Positions 15,568 to 24,291 are shown, counted from the stretch's first letter. The stretch is 28,937 nucleotides of DNA from JAICLL01 sp035252155 (GCA_035252155.1 DATFDL010000671.1:1-28937), one strand, 5' to 3'. Notes: generated by a model not told the origin, from the letters alone. Numbers and translations: made by a program.

Positions 15568-17814
15568 CTAGCGGGCGACGGCCCGCACCGATGGAGGACC
15601 GAGCGCCCGTGCCCGTGCGGCAACCGCGTCCGCCGTCGCCACTGGGTAGACCTCCTGATTGCGAATCATCTCCATACGCATGGGCGGTTGCAACACCCCT
15701 TGGCGAACCAGATTGGCGAACCATTCGGGCGTGATGAAGTCGGGCACGCCGCCATAATTGCCCGGCTGGCGATACCGCGCAATCTCGCCCCAGTGAACGT
15801 AGACGTGCGAGATTCGTCGCCCGTCGAGGGCTGCGGCAATTTGCTCAGGGGTGTGGCCCTGGCAAATCTCTGCCAACACCGAGTCGTCGAACGCGGTGTT
15901 GTAATAAACCGGCATTGCGAAGTCGAAAACTTGGGCGTCGCCCACTGACAGCACTGCCGCCCCCTCCGGAACCTGGTCATTGAGCACCAGGTGCCACGGC
16001 CTGGCGCGCAGGGCGTCGCGGCGCAAGCGCGCGAGCCTGACGAAGTAGCCGTTGTAAAACACTTCGTGCGCTGTGTCGAACAAAAAGCTGACCGAAAGCC
16101 CGGCCACGAGCACGGCCAGCACCACGCGGCGCCAGTTGAGCGCGGCCGACCAAGTGGCGCCGACGCCAGCCAGCAGCGCCATCAGGGGCAACACCGGAAT
16201 CCAGAAGCGGTCGATGCGGTGGGTAAAAAGCCACCAGGCCGCGAGCACGTAGCCCACGTAAGCGGCCAGCAGCAGAGTGCCGCGGCGGTGCCTGCGCACC
16301 AATAGCCCCAGCGCCGCCAGCGGCAGCAAGATGGGGCTGAGCCATTCGCTTTTCCAGAGGACCGACGACGCGCTGGCCACGAGCGCGCCCAGATTGAACT
16401 CGTGAGGTGAATGCACGCGGCTCCAGCGCAGGGCTTTTTCCGGGTTTCGCGTGGCGCCGCCCAGCCATTCCGAGAAGAGCGGATAGACCGGATTGCCGGC
16501 CAGCACGCTGTTCTTGACGAACCACAGCCCGCAGCCCAGCACCAGGCCCACGATAACAATTGCCACCGGTTTCCAAGTCCGAGGCCGAGCGCTCAGTGCG
16601 ACACAGACGACCAGGGGCGCGGCCACGAACAACGCGGCGGGGTACTTACAGGCGACGGCGGCCCCGGCCAGAAATCCCGCCAGCGCGAGCCGGCCGCCGT
16701 TCTCGGCCCAGCCGACGGGCCGTGAACCTGAAAAACCGGCCGGTTGCCCAGCGGCTGCCGCGGCCGATTCTCGCCAGAGCAGGAATGCATACAGCGAGGC
16801 AAGCAGATAGAATGCCGACACGCCTTCGACCAGTCCGCTGGTCGAGACCACCGACACCCAAGGAATCGAGAGATAAACGACGGCGGCGATTACCCCCACC
16901 GTATTGGAAAAGAAACGTCTGCCTGCCGCGACGAGCGCTAGGGCCGTCAGCGGCGTATAGGCGGCGATCACCGTCTTCCCGGCCAGCGCGCCCAACCACC
17001 AATCGCCCGTCAGCACCATGCATAGCAAGCTGAACATCTCGCTGCCCAGCGCCATGTTGGCATAGACATTGTGTGGCAGAAACACGATGCGGCCTTGCTG
17101 GTAGAACTCCTTGGGAGCTTGCAGGTGATACTCGCGCACGTCGAAATCGATCGGAGGCAGCATGGCGCCCAGCGCGATCGTGGCAATGAAGGGCGCTGCC
17201 AGCCAGAGCCATCCGCGCGCCGACCAATCGTCGGCTCGTTCCGGCGTCTGGGACGTAGTCGGCGCAGATTGACGCCGCCGCCAGGCGAGCCGGCCGGCCG
17301 TCGCGCTGAGCAGACCCGCCAGCAGAAGAAAATAGAGCGGCTTGAGACCGACGGTTAGGCCCACCGCCAGCGTCGAGAGCGAAATCGCGTTCAGCCCAAC
17401 ACCGCTCGCAAAGACGCCGCGCTCAAGCTTGGTCAAACCCACATCGAGCCGCAGCGCCCGCATCAGAACCCAGCCGCACAACCAGCCGAAAGCCAATACC
17501 ACTGCCGCCACTGCGAGCACTGGCACACGATCGATCAATTCGAAATCGGCCGGCCTGCCGAACCAATGGGCCAAGGTCTGTTCGGGCAAGAACAATCGCC
17601 ACTTCAAGAGCTGGAAGCGTGTGGTGCCGTTCGCGAGGCTGGTTATCTCGGTGGAGAAATAGAGGTACAGATAGCCGGCGAGCAGCGCAAGAAACGCCAC
17701 AAAGACCAACCCGGCGGCGACTTCACCGCGGCTTGGCAGGCCCGGGTCCCCCGAAGCGTGGTTGCGCGAACGATGGGATACTGAGGAACCGGACGCCACT
17801 TGATTGCCGGCCAT
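15568..17814 (-). CDS. GT-C type integral membrane glycosyltransferase (GT39/ArnT-like)
   Basis: The product has 748 residues and about 11-13 hydrophobic segments between 30 and 610, then a soluble C-terminal region. The first long extramembrane part contains IDFDVREYHLQAPKEF at about 222-237. The acidic residues after a membrane segment are the hallmark of GT-C enzymes, which use polyprenyl-phosphate sugars. The arrangement resembles planctomycete 'family 39' proteins. Start ATG 17814 is chosen over the open frame to 17949 because GGGAG lies 8 bases upstream. The C-terminal soluble part includes INxxHVYVHWGEIARY-like sequence. It is encoded upstream of shc with a 177-base gap that holds no recognised element. 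Substrate is unknown: protein, lipid or hopanoid. Confidence 0.8.
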   Translation of the reverse strand: MAGNQVASGSSVSHRSRNHASGDPGLPSRGEVAAGLVFVAFLALLAGYLYLYFSTEITSLANGTTRFQLLKWRLFLPEQTLAHWFGRPADFELIDRVPVLAVAAVVLAFGWLCGWVLMRALRLDVGLTKLERGVFASGVGLNAISLSTLAVGLTVGLKPLYFLLLAGLLSATAGRLAWRRRQSAPTTSQTPERADDWSARGWLWLAAPFIATIALGAMLPPIDFDVREYHLQAPKEFYQQGRIVFLPHNVYANMALGSEMFSLLCMVLTGDWWLGALAGKTVIAAYTPLTALALVAAGRRFFSNTVGVIAAVVYLSIPWVSVVSTSGLVEGVSAFYLLASLYAFLLWRESAAAAAGQPAGFSGSRPVGWAENGGRLALAGFLAGAAVACKYPAALFVAAPLVVCVALSARPRTWKPVAIVIVGLVLGCGLWFVKNSVLAGNPVYPLFSEWLGGATRNPEKALRWSRVHSPHEFNLGALVASASSVLWKSEWLSPILLPLAALGLLVRRHRRGTLLLAAYVGYVLAAWWLFTHRIDRFWIPVLPLMALLAGVGATWSAALNWRRVVLAVLVAGLSVSFLFDTAHEVFYNGYFVRLARLRRDALRARPWHLVLNDQVPEGAAVLSVGDAQVFDFAMPVYYNTAFDDSVLAEICQGHTPEQIAAALDGRRISHVYVHWGEIARYRQPGNYGGVPDFITPEWFANLVRQGVLQPPMRMEMIRNQEVYPVATADAVAARARALGPPSVRAVAR

Positions 17815-17985
17815 GTGGGTATCTCCCGTTAGTGGGACGGGCGTTTGCGCGATCATTCGCAACGCACGGCCCGATGACCCCCGCACAAGCCTCTCCAGCC
17901 AATAAGGTAGCGACCGTGGGAGGGAAGAGCAAGCATTTGCGCGATGCACGGGGGTACGAGTGGCGTCTCATGCGAACCGCACGGC

Positions 17986-19302
17986 TTATTTCCGGCGAAC
18001 TTTCACGTTCGACAAGACCGTCCAGCCGTCTTGGCGTGCCAGGTCGTTGGCCAAGGCGATGGCGGGCTGCTTGGTCCAAGGATCGATGATTCCCAGCGCC
18101 AGGCGGTATTCGCCCGGTTCGGCCGCTGGCCTCACGGCGGCCTGCTCCGAGAAGCGGCCGGGCAGCCATTTGCGAACATCCCACCGCACTTTCATCCGCT
18201 CGACCGGCTTGCCGCGGCGATCGAGCAAGGCCAGCTCGACCGGCCAGGCGTAATAAAACGGGGCCACCCCCTGGTTCTCGCCTTCGATCGTTATCTTCAA
18301 CTCGCCCCCTTTGGCGACGTCGGCGTCGTGGCGAACTTCCGTCAACGAAAACTGATAGCCCATCCGCCGCACCAGTTGAGCGGCCCGCTCGACGAACTGC
18401 GGCGTGGGCGACGGTTCAAGCGCCGGACAATAGGATCCCACCCACGAGAAGTGCGCCTCTTCGACCATCCGCAGCATGTGCGAGAAGTCGGGGCCGAGCC
18501 AACGCTGATTGCCATTGAACACCATTTCGCCGCCGAAGATCGCCCGCCGCCAGTTCTCGGTGCGGCCCACGCTGCGCAGCCGCGGCAGAAATTTCCACCC
18601 TTCAGGCCCGTCGGTGTCTTCCGGCAGCATGTCGTCGTGAAACCCCAGCCAGGCTTGCTTGCCCGCATAGTCGGCCGGGTTGCGGGCCATCAGTTGCTTG
18701 TTCTTAAACGCCTTGTGGTAGGCGTCGATGACGCGCTTCTGCGTGGCCGGGCTGGCGAATAGCTCGTGGCGCGGGTACGTGTGCCATTCGCCCCAATGGC
18801 CCAGCAGGCCCAGTTGAAGGAAGGCCACACGCGGATGGTCGTCGTAACGGCGGCCCAAGGCGGCGATCAGCTTTTCCATGGCCGCCACCATTTTCGGATG
18901 GTCGTAGTCGGGCGACTGACCGCCGCCATGATCGGTATACGGCGTCATCCGCACGCCCTTGTCGAGCAGCCACTGCGGCATGCCGGTGGGCCTGTTCGGC
19001 ATGTCGACATACACGCGAAAAGCAACGTGCTTGTTCTTGGCCCGATCGACGCCCCATGCTTTTCGCTCCCATTGGTCGAACGCAAAGCGGCCCTCGCGCG
19101 GCTCCAGCTCGTTCCACGCCACGGGAATGAACACCATCGAATAGGGAAGCCCGATCGGGCCGGCGTCGACATAGGGACACCAACCCTTCAACGGATTATC
19201 GAGTGGGCCGGGCGCGGCCTGGGGACGGAGCGTAATTTCGGCGGCGACTCCCGCCGGCAATGAGGCGGCCACCAGACACACAAGTAGCATGCACGTCTTC
19301 AC
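17986..19302 (-). CDS. Secreted DUF4832-type (glycoside-hydrolase-like) protein
   Basis: The product has 438 residues. The GTG start at 19302 is chosen because AAAGG lies about 9 bases upstream and it opens a clean signal peptide (MKTCMLLVCLVAASLPAGVAA). The N-terminal part looks like a TIM-barrel fold of the DUF4874/glycoside hydrolase kind: NPLKGWCPYVD, VFIPVAWNELEPREGRFAFD, then FLQLGLLGHWGEWHTYP with acidic residues after beta strands. The C-terminal part, around 330-438, matches DUF4832: EGENQGVAPFYYAWPVELAL, then a beta-rich end. It is probably a periplasmic or extracellular carbohydrate-active protein. The activity has not been established for the family to my knowledge. It is divergent from the kinase gene across a 231-base gap. 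Confidence 0.8.
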   Translation of the reverse strand: MKTCMLLVCLVAASLPAGVAAEITLRPQAAPGPLDNPLKGWCPYVDAGPIGLPYSMVFIPVAWNELEPREGRFAFDQWERKAWGVDRAKNKHVAFRVYVDMPNRPTGMPQWLLDKGVRMTPYTDHGGGQSPDYDHPKMVAAMEKLIAALGRRYDDHPRVAFLQLGLLGHWGEWHTYPRHELFASPATQKRVIDAYHKAFKNKQLMARNPADYAGKQAWLGFHDDMLPEDTDGPEGWKFLPRLRSVGRTENWRRAIFGGEMVFNGNQRWLGPDFSHMLRMVEEAHFSWVGSYCPALEPSPTPQFVERAAQLVRRMGYQFSLTEVRHDADVAKGGELKITIEGENQGVAPFYYAWPVELALLDRRGKPVERMKVRWDVRKWLPGRFSEQAAVRPAAEPGEYRLALGIIDPWTKQPAIALANDLARQDGWTVLSNVKVRRK

Positions 19303-19470
19303 GATCGTTCGCCTTTCTTTAAAAAGCCGATTCCACCCGATTGCTGATCGCGATATTGCCGGCGTCATGAATTGTCGTCCGTCAATATCTTGGCCGCAAT
19401 CACCCGAATCATTGTTTTTCACGACGGGCGCCCTGGGCGACAGCAATGGTCGGAAACTTCATCGGCTCGC

Positions 19471-19499
19471 TTGTCATCCCCCCTGTTTGGTGGCATAAT
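19471..19499 (+). promoter_or_regulatory. Sigma70-like promoter for the kinase gene
   Basis: TTGTCA at 19471-19476, a 17-base spacer, and CATAAT at 19494-19499, 34 bases upstream of the ATG. Both hexamers differ from consensus at one base. This is the best promoter match noticed in the window. Confidence 0.55.
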
Positions 19500-19533
19500 G
19501 CGAGTCCGCATTTTTTCGGTGTCCGAGTGACAC

Positions 19534-22287
19534 ATGAGCTCCTGCCCGACTCGAAAACAACTGCTTCGTTGGCTGGCCGGCGAGCTGAGCGACGCCGAAA
19601 GCCAAGTGGTCGAAGCGCATGTCAAACATTGCTCGCAGGTTTGCCAACCGCTCATCGACAGCTTTTCGGAATTTGAGGAGGGTGCCACTGCGGCCCTCAC
19701 GCCCGCCGCCCAGGCCCGCCGGCCACCTGCTCTTCCAGGCCTGCCTGGGTATGAAATACTCGGTCCGTTGGGCCGAGGAGGAATGGGCGTGGTGTACAAG
19801 GCGCGGCATCGCCACATGGATCGCATCGTGGCCATCAAGGTGTTGCCGCCTGGCGTCATCCAAGACGCGGCCGCGGTGGCCCGCTTCGAGCGTGAAGTGA
19901 GGGCGGCGGCCAGGCTGCAACATGCCCATATCGTGGCGGCTTACGACGCTGCGGAAGCCAAGGGCGTCCATTTTCTGGTGATGGAGTACGTCGAGGGCAC
20001 GGACCTGGCCGCGCTCGTCCGGCATGGTGGGCCGCTGACGGTCGAACAGGCGGTCGATTGTGTCCTGCAAGCGGCGCGCGGCCTGGCCTACGCCCACCGT
20101 CACGGGGTGGTGCATCGCGACATCAAGCCCAGCAACCTCCTGCTCGATCGCGAAGGGATGGTCAAAGTGCTCGACATGGGCTTGGCCCGGTTCGAATCGC
20201 CGCTGGGCGGCGATGTGACAGACTTGACCAGCATGGGGCAGATCATGGGCACCGTCGATTACATGGCCCCCGAACAGGCGCTCGACACGCATCACGCCGA
20301 CGCTCGCTGCGACATCTATTCGCTCGGCATGACGCTCTGGTACTTGCTTACCCGCCGCCCAGCCTACTCGGGCGAAAACGCGCTGGCCCGCCTGTTGGCC
20401 CATCGCGAGCAGCCGATTCCGTCGCTCCGCGCCGCCTGCCCTGCCGTGACGCCGGAGCTTGAAGCCGTCTTCAGGAAAATGGTTGCCAAACAGCCCGGTG
20501 ACCGCTACCAGACGATGGCCGAAGTCGTCGCGGCCTTGGAAGCGGCCCAAGTTCGCGGCGGCCTTCCCAGGACGTCGAGCGATGCTGCAAGTCCCGTAGA
20601 TCGTAGGGTGGGTGCCGCCCATCATGAATCCGGCGGTGGGCAATGCCCACCCTACGGCTCGGCAGAGTCGGGGGCTGTACTCGCCTCGACACAGCCGCAC
20701 CCGCAAGCGGGTACCCGGGCTGCGCTACACGAGCCGCTGCCGGCCGATGTCGAAGCAACGCTCACGTTCAAATCTGCCGAACTCGATACGGATCCCAACA
20801 CCGAGCGATCGCTGGACATTTCCGGGAGCGCACTGTCACGAAAGCATCGCGGTCGGGGCCGGCGAATCGCCGTTGTCGCGGCGCTGGTCGGCCTGGCTGC
20901 CATCGCCGCCGCGGCCGCCTTCGTCATTCGCATTCAATCAGGCGAAGGCGAGGTGGTGGTCGAATCGGAGGTCGACGGCGTCTCGCTCGACATCGTCCGC
21001 AACGGCCGCCCGGTGAAAGAAGACTGGCAGATTCATGCCGGCGCCGACAACCGCTGGGTGGTCCGCTCGGGCGTGGTCGACGTCAAACTGCCCGCCAACC
21101 TCCGCGGCGAGTTCATCGTCGATCAAGACACCGCCCGGCTGGTCCGCGACGGCAAAATCGTGGTCAAGATTACTCGCAAGACGAAACCGGACGATACCGC
21201 CGTTGCCGCTGAAGACCGCGACCGCGCGGCCGCGGAGTGGGTACTGGAGCAGAAGGGCGTCGCGACTTGTCTGGCCCCCTCGGGCTCCGTGACAGTCGCG
21301 AGTTCGCCAGCCGCGCTGCCGGCGGAGAAGTTTCAGTTGTATGGCGCCGGCCTTTCCGAGGTCAAAACGCTGGTCGGCGCCGATCTCGACCGTCTCGCGG
21401 AGTTGCCGCAGCTTTGTTTCTTGGAATTGGACAAGACGAATCTCGACTCCGCAGCGATCCCGCGGCTCGTGAGGATTCCAAACCTTGGCACGCTTGACAT
21501 CAGCGACACCCGCATCAAATCATCGGGACTTGCCGGATTGGGGCCCGCTCGCAAGCTATGGCGGCTTACCCTGTCGTCACCGCAAAACAACGACGCTTTC
21601 GTCGGAATGGCAAGGGTGAGCGGCTTGCGGCAACTAACGATCTACCGTGCGACGGCCGACGATATCATCCAACTCGCCAACGTGGAACAACTGCGCACTA
21701 TCTGGTTGCCCGACGCCGATTCCCCCGATGAGGGAGCAGTAGCCAAGCTTCGAGCGGCCCAGCCTCTGTGCCGCGTGCTGGTCGGCGAGCGAGGCCACAT
21801 CAGACCGATTGGCGCCGACCCCATCGGTGAGGCCGCGCGGCGGCTGCGCGCCAAGGGCGCTGAGTTGGAAATCGTCGATTTTCCGCCGGAGGGGGCTTCA
21901 CGACCCGTGAATGACGACGCAGCCATCGCTCCGGGCAAGGCATTTAGCATCGCCGTGCTAACCTTCCCCGCCGGCGTATCGCTTGCTGACGACGAGATCG
22001 GCTGGCTAGGTTGTCTCGATCACACGCTTTATTTTGGCGCGGAAGAGGCGGTGGGCGCCGATCGATATGCGGCTGCGCTGGCCGACCACTTGCTTTCGGG
22101 CGTTCGCCTAGGCAACTCCGATCTCACCGACGCCGGCCTGGAGCGCTTCCAGGCGTCGGCTTCGCTGGAATATCTCGACGCGCGTGATACAAGGGTCACA
22201 CGCGCGGGCATCGAGGCGCTGCGGACGGCCTTGCCCGACTGCAAAATCGATTGGCAACCGCCCGACGCGCCGACTTCCGCCCCGTGA
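19534..22287 (+). CDS. Membrane Ser/Thr protein kinase with N-terminal zinc-finger-like motif and LRR-like C-terminus
   Basis: The product has 917 residues. A short N-terminal segment has H29-x3-C33-x3-C37, like anti-sigma zinc fingers. The Hanks-type kinase domain spans 73-340: P-loop GRGGMG at 80-85, K102 in VAIK, E121, HRDIKPSN with D196, D214 in DMG (in place of DFG) and APE at 245-247. It should be active. A linker (341-440) contains residues 357-375 encoded by a palindromic DNA repeat. One membrane segment lies at about 445-465. The extracytoplasmic part ends in leucine-rich-repeat-like motifs (LEYLDARDTRVTRAGIEAL), typical of planctomycete kinases. ATG 19534 lies 34 bases after a good promoter. 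Targets are unknown. Confidence 0.9.
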   Translation: MSSCPTRKQLLRWLAGELSDAESQVVEAHVKHCSQVCQPLIDSFSEFEEGATAALTPAAQARRPPALPGLPGYEILGPLGRGGMGVVYKARHRHMDRIVAIKVLPPGVIQDAAAVARFEREVRAAARLQHAHIVAAYDAAEAKGVHFLVMEYVEGTDLAALVRHGGPLTVEQAVDCVLQAARGLAYAHRHGVVHRDIKPSNLLLDREGMVKVLDMGLARFESPLGGDVTDLTSMGQIMGTVDYMAPEQALDTHHADARCDIYSLGMTLWYLLTRRPAYSGENALARLLAHREQPIPSLRAACPAVTPELEAVFRKMVAKQPGDRYQTMAEVVAALEAAQVRGGLPRTSSDAASPVDRRVGAAHHESGGGQCPPYGSAESGAVLASTQPHPQAGTRAALHEPLPADVEATLTFKSAELDTDPNTERSLDISGSALSRKHRGRGRRIAVVAALVGLAAIAAAAAFVIRIQSGEGEVVVESEVDGVSLDIVRNGRPVKEDWQIHAGADNRWVVRSGVVDVKLPANLRGEFIVDQDTARLVRDGKIVVKITRKTKPDDTAVAAEDRDRAAAEWVLEQKGVATCLAPSGSVTVASSPAALPAEKFQLYGAGLSEVKTLVGADLDRLAELPQLCFLELDKTNLDSAAIPRLVRIPNLGTLDISDTRIKSSGLAGLGPARKLWRLTLSSPQNNDAFVGMARVSGLRQLTIYRATADDIIQLANVEQLRTIWLPDADSPDEGAVAKLRAAQPLCRVLVGERGHIRPIGADPIGEAARRLRAKGAELEIVDFPPEGASRPVNDDAAIAPGKAFSIAVLTFPAGVSLADDEIGWLGCLDHTLYFGAEEAVGADRYAAALADHLLSGVRLGNSDLTDAGLERFQASASLEYLDARDTRVTRAGIEALRTALPDCKIDWQPPDAPTSAP
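20602..20656. repeat. CGTAGGGTG palindrome inside the kinase coding sequence (family B)
   Basis: A 55-base palindrome runs from CGTAGGGTGGG to CCCACCCTACG, with GGTGCCGCCC and GGGCAATGCC as inner arms. It is read in frame without a stop and falls in the linker between the kinase domain and the membrane segment. It shares its ends with the intergenic element at 7477-7580. Confidence 0.85.
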
Positions 22288-22323
22288 GGGAGTCACGTTG
22301 CTTGACGGGGGAATGACGCGAAA

Positions 22324-22340
22324 GTAGGGTGGGCGCTGCC
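22324..22340. repeat. Partial family B repeat (GTAGGGTGGG)
   Basis: GTAGGGTGGGCGCTGCC resembles one arm of the kinase palindrome, without its partner arm. It lies 32 bases before the DUF1080 gene and looks like a solo or decayed half. Confidence 0.5.
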
Positions 22341-22372
22341 ATACCGTAAGTTGCTTTCGCGAGGGTTCCAAC

Positions 22373-23545
22373 ATGATTGTCTGCCGCCGCGCCACGGCCG
22401 TCGCCGCGCTGTTGCTGTTTGTGGGGTCGGCACGGGGCGCCGACAACCCGAATACACTCACGCCCGAAGAACTGGCCGAGGGCTGGGTTCTGCTGTTCGA
22501 CGGCGAAACCGACTTCGGCTGGAAAGCGGCGAATCAGGCCAATTGGAAGGCGGCCGACGGCGTCATTTCGGTGTCGGAGGGAGAACAGGGCCTGCTCTGC
22601 ACCACCAGCGAGTTCGCCGATTACATCTTGAAAGTCGATTTTCGCGCGGGCCGGCAGGCCAACAGCGGCATCTTTTTGCGCACGCCTCCCAAACCAACCG
22701 ATCCGGCCAGCGACTGCTACGAACTGAACATCGCCCCCGATGACAATCCGTTTCCCACCGGCAGTTTCGTCAAACGTCAAAGGGCTGACGACGCGCACAC
22801 GGCCGGCCAGTGGCAGAGCTATGAAGTGTTGGCCCACGGCGGGCACTTTCAGGTGAAGCTCGACGGCAAGTTGGTGCTCGATTACACCGACGACAAGCCG
22901 CCCCGCCGCGGCTTCATCGGCCTGCAGCTCAATAGCGGCCCGGTGGAATTTCGCAGCATCAAGTTGAAGCCGCTGGGCGTCGAACCGATCTTCAACGGCC
23001 GCGACTTGGCCGGTTGGAAAGCGTTTCCCGGCAAGAAGAGCGTCTTCACCGTCACGCCCGACGGCGAGTTGAACATCAAGAACGGTCCCGGCCAGTTGGA
23101 AAGCGAGGCGCGGTTCGGCGATTTCGTGCTGCAGGCCGAAGTGTTTGTCAACGGCGAGAAGCGAAACAGCGGCATCTTTTTTCGCAGCATACCGGGCGAG
23201 TATTCCAACGGTTATGAAAGCCAGATTCACAATGGCTATGCCGATGGCGATCGCACACGGCCCTTGGACTACGGCACCGGCGCCATCTATCGACGGCAGA
23301 AGGCCCGCATAGTCGTCTCGAACGATTTCGAGTGGTTTTACAAGACGTTGGTTGTATCGGGCAATCATGTTGCCGTCTGGGTCAACGGCTACCAGGTGAC
23401 CGACTGGACCGACAATCGCGCGCCAAACCGCAACCCGCGCGAGGGGCTGCGCACCGAGCCAGGAACGCTGATTCTGCAAGGCCACGACCCGACGACCGAC
23501 ATTTCGTTTCGCAATTTGAGAGCTGGCGAGATGCCGAATCGGTGA
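22373..23545 (+). CDS. Secreted protein with two tandem DUF1080 (3-keto-disaccharide hydrolase-type) domains
   Basis: The product has 390 residues. A signal peptide (MIVCRRATAVAALLLFVGSARGA) precedes two homologous concanavalin-like domains, about 32-200 and 205-385. Each has the family start, WVLLFDGETDFGWKA or EPIFNGRDLAGWKA. Each also has the central NSGIFLRTPP or NSGIFFRSIPGEYSNGYE strand, and a closing strand (SIKLKPL, ISFRNLRAG). DUF1080 proteins bind or hydrolyse glycosides, including 3-keto forms, in the periplasm. The second domain holds the better conserved active-site region YESQIHNG. The repeat pattern looks like internal duplication. It follows the kinase after 85 bases, but a repeat arm in between makes cotranscription uncertain. 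Confidence 0.9.
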   Translation: MIVCRRATAVAALLLFVGSARGADNPNTLTPEELAEGWVLLFDGETDFGWKAANQANWKAADGVISVSEGEQGLLCTTSEFADYILKVDFRAGRQANSGIFLRTPPKPTDPASDCYELNIAPDDNPFPTGSFVKRQRADDAHTAGQWQSYEVLAHGGHFQVKLDGKLVLDYTDDKPPRRGFIGLQLNSGPVEFRSIKLKPLGVEPIFNGRDLAGWKAFPGKKSVFTVTPDGELNIKNGPGQLESEARFGDFVLQAEVFVNGEKRNSGIFFRSIPGEYSNGYESQIHNGYADGDRTRPLDYGTGAIYRRQKARIVVSNDFEWFYKTLVVSGNHVAVWVNGYQVTDWTDNRAPNRNPREGLRTEPGTLILQGHDPTTDISFRNLRAGEMPNR

Positions 23546-23553
23546 CGCTTACG

Positions 23554-23700
23554 AGGGTTCAGGGTTCAGCATTCTAGTGGTCCTCGAATCGCTTGCGCAG
23601 ATTGCCCCGGAACTGGCGATTATCCGAGATTTGACGGCTGTCCCGACTGGGTGTCCTGAACCCTCAACCATGAACTCTGAACCCTCAACTCTGAATCCCG
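23554..23700. repeat. GGGTTCA-heptamer palindrome, degenerate copy
   Basis: GGGTTCA occurs twice at 23555-23568, followed by GCAT. The opposite arm at 23654-23700 has decayed TGAACCC-like units (CCTGAACCC, TGAACTC, TGAACCC, TGAATCC). The 201-base gap 23546-23746 holds little else. Confidence 0.75.
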
Positions 23701-23746
23701 ACCTAGACTTTCTCGTATTCCAACCGGGACGCTTTCAGGGTGCCGC

Positions 23747-24181
23747 ATGACGCAAGGGCAACTGCCGCAGAATCCGCCGTCGCAGCCGAGCACGCACGTG
23801 TTCGACGCCGCGACCGATTTGGATCCGCAGCTTTTGGAAGACATCGTCGCGCATCTGGAACTGGCCGCGGCGGAGCGGCAGCAGGAGCGCCGCAAGAGCT
23901 ACCGCCAGCGGTTCCCCGTAACGCAGCTCATCGCACCGTTCTACAAACGGATGCCCACACGCGAGCAATTCGCCTCGGTGCAATGCCACGACATCTCGAC
24001 CGGCGGAATCGCCTTTTACTGGCCCGAAGCGCCGAATTTTCGCAAAGCGATCTTCGGCCTGGGCGATCCCGAGCGGCTCACCTGTGTGGCGGTGCAAGTG
24101 GTGCGTCAGGCGCCACGGCCCGATCAACCGGACGAGTTTCTCGTCGGTTGCGAATTCGTCGAGCGGGTAGCGATGCGGTAA
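23747..24181 (+). CDS. PilZ-domain protein (c-di-GMP receptor candidate)
   Basis: The product has 144 residues. A helical N-terminus (20-47) leads into a PilZ domain with both c-di-GMP motifs: R49-x3-R53 and D82-x-S84-x-x-G87 (DISTGG). It closes with VGCEFVERV, the usual final beta strand. It is likely cytoplasmic and binds c-di-GMP, with the output unknown. A weak ribosome site, AGGGTG, precedes the ATG. It is the first of three small PilZ genes in this locus and is flanked on both sides by heptamer palindromes. Confidence 0.85.
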   Translation: MTQGQLPQNPPSQPSTHVFDAATDLDPQLLEDIVAHLELAAAERQQERRKSYRQRFPVTQLIAPFYKRMPTREQFASVQCHDISTGGIAFYWPEAPNFRKAIFGLGDPERLTCVAVQVVRQAPRPDQPDEFLVGCEFVERVAMR

Positions 24182-24183
24182 TA

Positions 24184-24291
24184 AGGGTTCAGGTTTCAGG
24201 GTTCAGCACTTTAGTGCAGGGGTTCGCGCGAACCAAAGAGCGTCCACAAAAATGCTGAACCCTGAACCCTTCTGCGAACCCTGAACCCTCT
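24184..24291. repeat. GGGTTCA-heptamer palindrome with GGTTCGCGCGAACC core
   Basis: The left arm has three heptamer units (24185-24205, one altered) then GCACTTTAGTG. The right arm begins CACAAAAATGC and has TGAACCC units to 24289. A perfect 14-base palindrome, GGTTCGCGCGAACC, lies in the loop at 24221-24234. The element fills the whole gap between two convergent PilZ genes, and its right end touches the stop of the second. Confidence 0.85.

Noticed and set aside
17815..17949. Longer N-terminus of the glycosyltransferase
   Set aside because: The added residues lack a ribosome site at any start and do not form a signal or membrane segment; ATG 17814 has GGGAG at good spacing.
12188..19302. 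Complete hopanoid biosynthesis cluster
   Set aside because: Only shc and hpnH are present. No squalene-synthesis genes (hpnC, hpnD, hpnE) or hpnG are in the window, so only a partial locus can be claimed.
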